From Candidatus Omnitrophota bacterium (lineage in GTDB: Bacteria; Omnitrophota; Gorgyraeia; Gygaellales; Profunditerraquicolaceae), in contig JAQTPA010000008.1 of assembly GCA_028713155.1 (NCBI GenBank), positions 1-36,850 of the forward strand: a stretch of 36,850 nucleotides of DNA. The letters run 5' to 3'. Position 1 is the first letter of the stretch. The number at the start of each line of letters is the position of its first letter. The position numbers and the translations under genes were made by a program. The notes under the pieces are model-generated. The model searched no databases. It was not told the origin of the DNA and saw only the letters and a program-made list of their open reading frames with translations. Below, piece after piece: positions 28,982 through 35,700 of the stretch.

Positions 28982-29557
28982 ATGCGACATAAAAAGAAAA
29001 GGCTGCAACTAAACCGTTTTACCAGCTGGCAGGATGCTACAATCAAGAGTTTGGCCAGGAGTTTACTTATCTATGAAAGCATGAGGACTACGCTGCACCG
29101 GGCCAAGGCAGTCAGGCCATTGGCTGAAAAACTCATTTCTCTGGCAAAAGCGAATACCTTAAGCGCAAAAAGAGAGGCTTTTGGGATTTTAGGCGACCAT
29201 AAATTGGTAGCTTTGCTTTTTAACGAGATCGGCCCGCGTTTTGCTAAAAGAGCCAGCGGCTACACCAGAGTTATCAATTTAGCCAAGCGCAGGGGCGATG
29301 ACGCTAAGGTAGTTATTTTTGAGCTTACCGAGCAAAAACCTAAAGTAAAAAAAGTCAAAAAAGTAAAAGGAACAAAAGGTGAGAAAATAGAAAAAGCCAC
29401 CGGAGAACTCCCTGAACCGGAGGCTGAAGAGAAGAAGGCTGAAAAGCCGCGCGAGGCAGCAGCGGTTAAAGAAAAGGCCCCGCAAAGCAAAAAACCTTCC
29501 AAGAAATTTCTCGGCGGGATAAGAGGTATTTTTAAGAAAGAAAGGGATTCGCTATAA
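28982..29557 (+). CDS. rplQ: 50S ribosomal protein L17 with long C-terminal tail
   Basis: A 191-residue protein, against about 120-130 for most L17 proteins. The conserved core is residues 1-117: MRHKKKRLQLNRFTSWQDAT, ESMRTTLHRAKAVRPLAEKL, and GYTRVINLAKRRGDDAKV. Residues 118-191 are a Lys/Glu/Pro/Ala-rich, probably disordered tail that ends in a distinctive hydrophobic/basic segment (KKFLGGIRGIFKKERDSL, 174-191). L17 lies near the tunnel exit. This is the last ribosomal gene. Only 15 nt, with no terminator, separate it from the aminotransferase gene. Confidence 0.96.
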   Translation: MRHKKKRLQLNRFTSWQDATIKSLARSLLIYESMRTTLHRAKAVRPLAEKLISLAKANTLSAKREAFGILGDHKLVALLFNEIGPRFAKRASGYTRVINLAKRRGDDAKVVIFELTEQKPKVKKVKKVKGTKGEKIEKATGELPEPEAEEKKAEKPREAAAVKEKAPQSKKPSKKFLGGIRGIFKKERDSL

Positions 29558-29572
29558 AGCCATTCTTTTCCT

Positions 29573-30748
29573 ATGCACATAGATTCGAGGTTAGCCAGTC
29601 GCTTAAAAAATGTAAAACCTTCATCAACCCTCGCGATCACCTCCAAGGCTAAAAAATTAAAGTCCGAAGGGTTTGATATAATAACCCTGGCCGCAGGCGA
29701 ACCGGATTTTGACACCCCGGATTTCGTTAAGTCAGCCGCGATTGAAGCGATAAACTCCGGCTTTACCAAGTACACCCCTACTACAGGCATCCCAGAATTA
29801 AAAAAACTAATCTGTGAAAAATTCAAAAAAGATAATTCCCTGGAATATGCTCCTTCCCAGGTTGTTGTTTCCTGCGGGGCAAAGCATAGCATATTCAACG
29901 CGCTTTTTGTCTTAGTTAATCCCCAAGACGAAGTGCTTATTCCCTCTCCCTACTGGGTAAGTTATTCTGAGATGGTTAATCTCTGTGACGGAAGGCCCAG
30001 GTTCGTACAGACTTTGGCCGGGAATAATTTTAAAATAACCCCCCAGGAATTAGCCGCGAATATAACCGCAAAGTCAAAACTCCTTATTTTAAACAGCCCG
30101 GCGAACCCGACAGGCTGCGTATATACACAGGAAGAGCTAAGGCAGATTTCGGAAATCTGTGTAAAAAATAAGCTCCTCGTCATCAGCGATGAGATCTATG
30201 AGAAACTTATTTATGACGGCTTAAAACATGCCTCCCTGGGGAGCTTAAACAAAGAAATCTATGATTTGACGATTACCGTAAATGGTTTCTCCAAGAGCTT
30301 TTCGATGACCGGCTGGCGCTTGGGTTATTTGGGCGCTCCTAGTGATATAGCGGAAGCGATTTCGCGCCTGCAGGACCACTCAACCTCCAATCCCAATTCT
30401 ATCGCCCAGAAGGCCGGGATAGCCGCGCTCGGCGCCCCGGAAAGCTTCTACCAAAAAATCTGCCAGCAGTTTCAGGAAAGAAGGGATTATTGTATTGCCA
30501 GGATTAAGGCCATGCCTAAAATAACGCCAGTAGTCCCCGAAGGGGCTTTCTATATTTTTTGCGATATATCCAAGACAAAGCTTGGCGCCATGGAAGTCGC
30601 TAACCAGTTATTAGAAAAAAAATACTTGAGCGTTATTCCCGGAGACGGTTTTGGGGAGGATCATTATATTCGTATAAGCTTTGCTGCCAGCCTGGATAAC
30701 CTTAAAAAGGGAATGGATAGGCTGGAGGAGTGGCTAAAAGATGGGTAA
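29573..30748 (+). CDS. PLP-dependent aspartate-type aminotransferase (class I/II)
   Basis: A 391-residue fold-type I aminotransferase, closest by pattern to the aspartate aminotransferases of subgroup I-beta. The start LKNVKPSSTLAITSKAKKL is typical. Other landmarks are GEPDFDTPD (42-50), LNSPANPTG (173-181), SDEIYE (205-210), and the PLP lysine K241 in NGFSKSFSMTGWRLGYL with R249. It likely interconverts aspartate and 2-oxoglutarate with oxaloacetate and glutamate, in line with the malate and isocitrate dehydrogenase genes downstream, though the exact substrate cannot be read from sequence. It starts 15 nt after rplQ and overlaps the next gene by 8 nt. Confidence 0.9.
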   Translation: MHIDSRLASRLKNVKPSSTLAITSKAKKLKSEGFDIITLAAGEPDFDTPDFVKSAAIEAINSGFTKYTPTTGIPELKKLICEKFKKDNSLEYAPSQVVVSCGAKHSIFNALFVLVNPQDEVLIPSPYWVSYSEMVNLCDGRPRFVQTLAGNNFKITPQELAANITAKSKLLILNSPANPTGCVYTQEELRQISEICVKNKLLVISDEIYEKLIYDGLKHASLGSLNKEIYDLTITVNGFSKSFSMTGWRLGYLGAPSDIAEAISRLQDHSTSNPNSIAQKAGIAALGAPESFYQKICQQFQERRDYCIARIKAMPKITPVVPEGAFYIFCDISKTKLGAMEVANQLLEKKYLSVIPGDGFGEDHYIRISFAASLDNLKKGMDRLEEWLKDG

Positions 30749-31994
30749 AACAATAGCTGAAAAGATACTGAGCAGCCACGCCGGAAAAGAGTTAAAGGCC
30801 GGCGATTTTGCCGTATGTAAAGTCGATTTTACCTTTGGCCAGGACGGAACAAGCGCGATTATCATTGACCGGATCAAAGAATTGGGAGTAAAACAGTTAA
30901 AAACTGATTTTTGCATGGTGATCGACCATAGCGCACCTTCCCCAAGCGAAGGGGTCTCGCGGGTGCATAAAAAAATGCATAATTTTGCCAAGGAATTTAG
31001 CCAGCGGATTTTTGATATAGGCTGCGGCGTATGCCACCAGGTAATCCCGGAATCGGGGAAGGCTTTACCCGGTAATTTAATCCTGGGCGCAGATTCACAT
31101 ACCTGCACCTATGGCGCTTTAGGTGTTTTTTCTACGGGCGTGGGCTCAACAGACCTGGCAATTGCCCTGGCCACAGGCAAAAATTGGTTCAAGGTTCCGG
31201 AGACTTTTAAGATTATCGTAAAAGGAAAAACTCCTAAAGGTATATTCGCTAAGGATATCATCCTGGATATTATCGGAAAAGTGGGTGCTGACGGAGCGAC
31301 TTACAAGGCAATTGAATTTTGCGGCCCGGTAATCGATAAGATGGATATGGACGGCCGTTTAACCATGTGCAATATGGCAGTAGAGATGGGAGCTAAGTGC
31401 GGTTTTATGCCGCAGGATAAAACTACTTTTGCCTGGCTAAAATCCCATGGTGTAAAGCGTGCGGCTATTAAACCTGTAAGCGCGGATAAAGATGCTGCAT
31501 ATGAAAAAATATTGGAAATCGATATAGCCAAGCTTAAAAGCCAGGTTTCCCTGCCGCATAGCGTAGATAAGGTAAAGCCGGCAGCTGAACTAAAGGGATT
31601 AAAAATCAATGAAGCATTTTTAGGCACCTGCACAAATGGAAGGTTGCAAGATTTAAAAATAGCTGCTAAGATACTTAAAGGAAGGAAAGCGGCTCCGGGC
31701 GTAAAGCTTATTATCGCCCCCAGTTCGCGTTCGATTTTACTGGAAGCCATAAAGTTAAAATTGATAAATATTTTTGTCGAGGCAGGCGGGATAATCCTGG
31801 CTCCGGGATGCGGGCCCTGCGTGGGCACGCATAACGGCATACCTGCGGACGGAGAAGTAGTTATCTCTACCGCCAACAGGAATTTTAAAGGCAGGATGGG
31901 TAACCCCAGCGCTTTTATATACCTGGCTTCTCCGGCAACTGTAGCTGCATCAGCAATCAAGGGATATATTACAGACCCGAAGAGTTTTCTTTAA
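30741..31994 (+). CDS. leuC: Aconitase-superfamily hydro-lyase large subunit (LeuC/HacA type)
   Basis: A 417-residue large subunit of a two-subunit 4Fe-4S hydro-lyase, the short LeuC2/homoaconitase-A class. The cluster ligands are C297 (LGTCTNGR), C357 and C360 (PGCGPCVGTHNG). Other motifs are IDHSAP (61-66), LGADSHTCTYGALG (115-128) and GRMGNPSAFIYLASP. By family it would be called 3-isopropylmalate dehydratase, but the partner dehydrogenase at 33661 has isocitrate-type residues and no leuA or leuB is nearby, so citrate/isocitrate is a likely alternative substrate. Two in-frame stops (TAATAA) end it. pilT separates it from its small subunit. Confidence 0.88.
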   Translation: MGKTIAEKILSSHAGKELKAGDFAVCKVDFTFGQDGTSAIIIDRIKELGVKQLKTDFCMVIDHSAPSPSEGVSRVHKKMHNFAKEFSQRIFDIGCGVCHQVIPESGKALPGNLILGADSHTCTYGALGVFSTGVGSTDLAIALATGKNWFKVPETFKIIVKGKTPKGIFAKDIILDIIGKVGADGATYKAIEFCGPVIDKMDMDGRLTMCNMAVEMGAKCGFMPQDKTTFAWLKSHGVKRAAIKPVSADKDAAYEKILEIDIAKLKSQVSLPHSVDKVKPAAELKGLKINEAFLGTCTNGRLQDLKIAAKILKGRKAAPGVKLIIAPSSRSILLEAIKLKLINIFVEAGGIILAPGCGPCVGTHNGIPADGEVVISTANRNFKGRMGNPSAFIYLASPATVAASAIKGYITDPKSFL

Positions 31995-32115
31995 TAATTT
32001 GGTCTTATGAGTTACACCCGACGTTGATCGAAACGCCCGACGCATAATAGGTATTGCGTCGGCGTGCGCTTGTGCGCAAATTGCGTCGGTGCGCCCTTCT
32101 GGGCAGGGAGGAATG
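31995..32115 (+). promoter_or_regulatory. Hairpin- and repeat-rich leader of pilT
   Basis: This is the longest gene-free stretch of the window. It contains three hairpins: CCGACGCA/TGCGTCGG (32037-32044/32055-32062, 8 bp); TGCGC/GCGCA (32065-32069/32074-32078, loop TTGT); and GCCC/GGGC (32093-32096/32101-32104, loop TTCT), the last just before the Shine-Dalgarno GGGAGG (32106-32111). CCCGACG also occurs at 32017-32023. No T-run follows any stem, so a Rho-independent terminator is unlikely. It could hold a promoter, a translational control element or a small dispersed repeat; none can be decided here. Confidence 0.5.
32054..32089 (+). repeat. Direct repeat TTGCGTCGG with inverted copies upstream
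   Basis: TTGCGTCGG occurs at 32054-32062 and again at 32081-32089, each followed within two bases by TGCGC. The reverse complement core CCCGACG occurs at 32017-32023 and 32036-32042. Four arms of the same motif in about 75 bases therefore form nested inverted repeats. Whether this unit recurs elsewhere in the genome cannot be seen from this window. Confidence 0.6.
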
Positions 32116-33162
32116 ATGGAGATAAGGGAATTGCTTCTGATGTGTATTGAGAAGGGTGCTTCGGATTTACATATAACCGAAAGTGAGCCTCCTATCTTGC
32201 GTATTGACGGTTCGCTCAAGCGCACGAACCTTCCTGCCCTGGATAAACATGAGCTGAAGAAGATGATTTATGGCATACTGAATAATTCCCAAAAAGAGGT
32301 TTTTGAAAGAGAGTTGGAGCTGGATTTTTCTCTCGCCCTTCCGGATTTAGACAGGTTCCGGACAAATATACATATGCAAAAGGGTGCCCCGGAAGCGGCA
32401 TTCAGGCGTGTGCCGCTGGAAATACCTACGGTTGAAAAGTTGGGCCTTCCGCAGATTATCAGCGACCTGGCGCGTAAGCCTAACGGCTTAGTTTTGGTTA
32501 CCGGGCCTACCGGTATGGGTAAAACTACTACCCTGGCTACAATGATTGACCTGATTAATAAAGAAAGAGAATGCCTGATTATGTGCATAGAAGATCCGAT
32601 TGAATTTGTCTTTAAGAATAGTAAGAGTATTATCAAACAAAGAGAGGTTTATTCTGATACGCGTTCTTTTGCCGCGGCCCTGATGCACACGCTGCGCCAG
32701 GACCCCAACGTCATCGTAGTCGGTGAAATGCGTGACCTGGAAACTATTTCTACGGCTCTTACCGCTGCAGAAACCGGGCACTTGGTTTTAGCTACTTTGC
32801 ATACTCCGGACGCGCCGCAGACTATTGAAAGAATTATCGATGTCTTTCCTCCGCATCAACAACAGCAGGTGAAATTGCAGCTGGCTGATTGCCTGCAGGG
32901 GGTAGTTTCGCAATTGCTGCTCCCGCATTCTTCAGGCAAAGGCAGGGTCCTGGCTACAGAAATAATGATCGGTACCTCGGGGATAAGAAACCTTATCCGC
33001 GAACAGGAGATTGAACAGATCCCTACGCTTATGCAAACAGGCTCGCAATACGGGATGAAGACTATGGATAAATGCTTGAAAGAGCTGACCCAGAGAGGCG
33101 ATATTACCCTGGACGTTGCGCTCTCTAAAGCTAAAAACGCGGATGAATTCAGGCAGCTATGA
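32116..33162 (+). CDS. pilT: Type IV pilus retraction ATPase PilT
   Basis: A 348-residue hexameric secretion-type ATPase, normal PilT length. The N-terminal PAS-like domain has EKGASDLHITESEPP. The C-terminal RecA-like domain has Walker A GPTGMGKT (130-137), the Asp box around E159-D160, Walker B with E204 (VVGEMRD) and the His box GHLVLATLHT (221-230). GIRNLIRE (289-296) is the near-canonical AIRNLIRE motif diagnostic of PilT rather than PilB. It depolymerises pilin to retract type IV pili. ATG 32116 is preferred to ATG 32113 and GTG 32089 because of Shine-Dalgarno spacing. It sits between leuC- and leuD-like genes and overlaps the latter by 4 nt. Confidence 0.94.
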   Translation: MEIRELLLMCIEKGASDLHITESEPPILRIDGSLKRTNLPALDKHELKKMIYGILNNSQKEVFERELELDFSLALPDLDRFRTNIHMQKGAPEAAFRRVPLEIPTVEKLGLPQIISDLARKPNGLVLVTGPTGMGKTTTLATMIDLINKERECLIMCIEDPIEFVFKNSKSIIKQREVYSDTRSFAAALMHTLRQDPNVIVVGEMRDLETISTALTAAETGHLVLATLHTPDAPQTIERIIDVFPPHQQQQVKLQLADCLQGVVSQLLLPHSSGKGRVLATEIMIGTSGIRNLIREQEIEQIPTLMQTGSQYGMKTMDKCLKELTQRGDITLDVALSKAKNADEFRQL

Positions 33163-33659
33163 AATTAACCGGGCAGGCTTTAAAATTAGGCGATAATATT
33201 AATACGGATTTCATTATTTCGGGAAGGTATAAATTTGCCATTACCGATATGAAAGAACTGGCTAAGCATATCATGGAGGATATTGACCCCGGATTTGCGG
33301 CAAAGATAAAGCCGGGTAAATCTATGATTATTGCCGGCAATAATTTCGGTATGGGTTCCTCGCGCGAACAGGCGCCCCTGGTTATAAAAGAAGCCGGGGT
33401 TGTAGCGGTATTGGCTAAGAGCTTCGCGCGTATTTTCTACCGGAATGCGTTTAATATCGGGCTAGCCTTGGTAGAGACAGATACGGATAAAATCGGCGAG
33501 AACGATCTGATAGAGATAAACCTGGACAAAGGGATTGCCAGAAATACGTCAAAAAATATTGACCTTACCTTAAAGCCGTTCCCCAAATTTATGCAGGAGC
33601 TGCTTAGGGAAGGCGGTATAGTAAATTATTACCGTAAACACGGAGAGCTAAAAGTTTAA
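33159..33659 (+). CDS. leuD: Aconitase-superfamily hydro-lyase small subunit (LeuD/HacB type)
   Basis: A 166-residue swivel-domain subunit, the short LeuD2/homoaconitase-B class. Typical features are GDNINTDFII (11-20), NNFGMGSSREQAP (61-73) and AKSFARIFYRNAFNIGLALV. It completes the active site of the LeuC-like protein at 30741. The substrate-recognition loop after GRY, which is usually a YL-x-x sequence in isopropylmalate and homoaconitate enzymes, reads Y24-K-F-A, so the substrate is uncertain. The start overlaps the pilT stop (ATGA), and the next gene follows after one base, placing it with isocitrate dehydrogenase. Confidence 0.88.
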   Translation: MKLTGQALKLGDNINTDFIISGRYKFAITDMKELAKHIMEDIDPGFAAKIKPGKSMIIAGNNFGMGSSREQAPLVIKEAGVVAVLAKSFARIFYRNAFNIGLALVETDTDKIGENDLIEINLDKGIARNTSKNIDLTLKPFPKFMQELLREGGIVNYYRKHGELKV

Positions 33660-33660
33660 A

Positions 33661-34749
33661 ATGACGCACAAAGTAACCTTGATTCCCGGCGATGGTATTG
33701 GGCTTGAAGTAAGCCTGGCTGCTAAAAGGTGTATTGAGGCCACCGGAGTAAAAATAGAGTGGGAAGAGGCCCTGGCCGGAAGTTTGGCGTTAGAGAAAAC
33801 CGGTGAATTACTGCCTAAAAGTACGCTGGATTCCCTAAGAAAAAACAAAGTGGCCTTGAAGGGCCCGATCATCACGCCGATAGGCGGAGGTTTTCGTTCG
33901 GTTAATGTTGGTATCCGGCAGGCCTTAGGCCTCTACGCCTGCGTGCGGCCGGCAAAAACATATCCGGGAGTAAAAAGCTTATATAAAGATATTGACTTGG
34001 TGATTATCCGCGAAAACAGCGAGGACCTCTACGCGGGCATAGAATTTGAAGAGGGAAAGCCCGCAACAAAAAAAATTATTCAGGAAATAGAAAAGTACAG
34101 CCAAAAGGAGATCCGGCCGGATTCCGGTATTTCTATCAAGCCCATTTCTAAGACCGCTTCCGAAAGGATAGTCAGGTTCGCTTTCGAATATGCTCTAAAG
34201 CATGGCCGTAAAAAGGTCACTCTCGTGCATAAGGCGAATATCATGAAGTTTACCGACGGGCTATTCTTAAAAGCCGGGCGCGAAGTCGCCAGGGATTATG
34301 CCGGAAAAATCAGTTTTAGTGAAGCCATAGTTGACAATATGTGCATGCAACTGGTGCAAAAACCGCATATTTATGACGTGCTGGTCCTGCCCAATCTTTA
34401 CGGTGACATACTCTCAGACTTATGCGCCGGGCTTATCGGGGGGCTGGGGATTGCCCCGGGAGCGAATATCGGAGATGGGCTGGCAGTATTTGAAGCGGTG
34501 CATGGCTCAGCGCCAAAATATAAAGGTTTAAATAAAGTAAACCCCAGTGCGATGATCTTGTCGGGAGTTCTTATGCTGGAGTATCTCAAAGAAGAAAAGG
34601 CTTGCCGGGCGCTGGAAAATGCAGTTAAGTCGGTCATTGCCGAAGGCCGGTATGTCACCTACGATTTTAAATCCGATCCTGACGATCCTCATACAGTCGG
34701 CACGCAAGAAATGGCTGACGCTATTATCCAGAAAATAAAAAACAAATAG
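33661..34749 (+). CDS. icd: Isocitrate dehydrogenase (isocitrate/isopropylmalate dehydrogenase family)
   Basis: A 362-residue beta-decarboxylating dehydrogenase. The substrate loop PIGGGFRSVNVGIRQALGLY has S80, N82, R86 and R96, the isocitrate pattern, instead of the Glu-Leu-Leu-Leu type helix of isopropylmalate dehydrogenase. Also present are R117, Y124, K191, D249 and D253. In the cofactor pocket K286, Y287, V293 and Y334 match the residues giving NADP preference in E. coli Icd (K344, Y345, V351, Y391), while the fifth, R395, is S338. Likely reaction: isocitrate to 2-oxoglutarate, probably with NADP. It starts one base after the leuD-like gene. Confidence 0.9.
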   Translation: MTHKVTLIPGDGIGLEVSLAAKRCIEATGVKIEWEEALAGSLALEKTGELLPKSTLDSLRKNKVALKGPIITPIGGGFRSVNVGIRQALGLYACVRPAKTYPGVKSLYKDIDLVIIRENSEDLYAGIEFEEGKPATKKIIQEIEKYSQKEIRPDSGISIKPISKTASERIVRFAFEYALKHGRKKVTLVHKANIMKFTDGLFLKAGREVARDYAGKISFSEAIVDNMCMQLVQKPHIYDVLVLPNLYGDILSDLCAGLIGGLGIAPGANIGDGLAVFEAVHGSAPKYKGLNKVNPSAMILSGVLMLEYLKEEKACRALENAVKSVIAEGRYVTYDFKSDPDDPHTVGTQEMADAIIQKIKNK

Positions 34750-34776
34750 GGGCGGTTATATTTTTTCGGGAGTAGA

Positions 34777-35697
34777 ATGAAAATAAGCATTATCGGCGCA
34801 GGAAATGTCGGTGCTTTAAGCGCTATGCGTATAGCGCAGTATAATTTAGGCGATATCTTCCTGGTAGATATCGCCAAGGGGCTGGCTAGGGGTAAATCTT
34901 TGGATTTAGCCGATGCCCAGGCAGTATTGGGGTTCGATTATAATATTCAGGGTTCCGATGATATTAGCAGTATAAAGGATTCCGATATAGTAGTGATTAC
35001 GGCCGGCCTGGCCCGCAAACCCGGAATGACCCGCGAAGAACTCCTTGCCAAAAATAGCCAGATTTTAAAAGATGTCTGCGTAAATATAAAGGAACTGGCA
35101 TCTCAAGCCATCGTAATGGTAGTGACTAATCCGCTGGATTTGATGACTTATCTGGCATTAAAGACAACCGGTTTTGCCAGGAATAAGGTGTTGGGTATGG
35201 GCAGCAGCCTGGACAGCTCAAGATTAGCTAACCTTATCGCGCGGGAATTAAAGCTGCCAGCCACTAGCGTAGAAACAATGGTAATCGGAGCGCATGGCGA
35301 GGGAATGCTGCCTTTAGCCAGGCACACTAAAATTAAAGGGGTAAGCCTGGAAGAATTTTTAAGTGACGAGAAAATGGAAGGTTTAACCAAGGGGACTATA
35401 GGAAGAGGAGCCGAGATTGTCGCTTTATTAGGCAGCGGAAGCGCTTTTTTTGCGCCGTCTGCCGCAGTTGCGCAAATGGTTAAAATTATCGCCAAAGATG
35501 AAAAGAAAATTATCGGGGCCTGCGCTTACCTGGACGGCGAATACGGCATTAAAGATATCTGCATAGGCGTACCGTGCCGCCTGGGCAGGGCCGGTATTGA
35601 AAAAATTATCGAGCTGGATTTAACCGATAAAGAGAAAAAAGAGTTAATGCATTCAGCTGATTCTATCCGCAATTTATTAAAACAGCTACCTGTTTAA
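34777..35697 (+). CDS. mdh: Malate dehydrogenase (LDH-like type)
   Basis: A 306-residue LDH/MDH-superfamily enzyme. The dinucleotide motif GAGNVG is at 8-12 and D31 after the second strand favours NAD. The mobile loop AGLARKPGMTREELL (77-90) has the arginines (R80, R86) expected for a dicarboxylate substrate, which marks malate rather than lactate dehydrogenase. D146 and R149 (LDSSR) and the catalytic H173 (GAHGEGM) are present; GEGM is a small departure from the common GDxM. It would interconvert malate and oxaloacetate, linking with the isocitrate dehydrogenase and aminotransferase. GGGAG lies just upstream of the ATG in a 27-nt gap. Confidence 0.93.
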   Translation: MKISIIGAGNVGALSAMRIAQYNLGDIFLVDIAKGLARGKSLDLADAQAVLGFDYNIQGSDDISSIKDSDIVVITAGLARKPGMTREELLAKNSQILKDVCVNIKELASQAIVMVVTNPLDLMTYLALKTTGFARNKVLGMGSSLDSSRLANLIARELKLPATSVETMVIGAHGEGMLPLARHTKIKGVSLEEFLSDEKMEGLTKGTIGRGAEIVALLGSGSAFFAPSAAVAQMVKIIAKDEKKIIGACAYLDGEYGIKDICIGVPCRLGRAGIEKIIELDLTDKEKKELMHSADSIRNLLKQLPV

Positions 35698-35700
35698 TTT

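Noticed and set aside
32037-32062. Rho-independent terminator after the leuC-like gene
   Set aside because: The 8-bp stem is strong but is followed by GC-rich sequence, not a T-run, and the loop is 12-nt long and AT-rich.
33661-34749. 3-isopropylmalate dehydrogenase (LeuB) for the gene after the leuD-like gene
   Set aside because: The substrate loop carries S80 and N82 in the isocitrate pattern and lacks the Glu/Leu helix typical of LeuB.
634-34877. Numerous minus-strand ORFs of 60-220 codons opposite the listed genes
   Set aside because: Each lies opposite a recognised conserved gene, has no family motif and no credible ribosome-binding site; they are antisense shadows.
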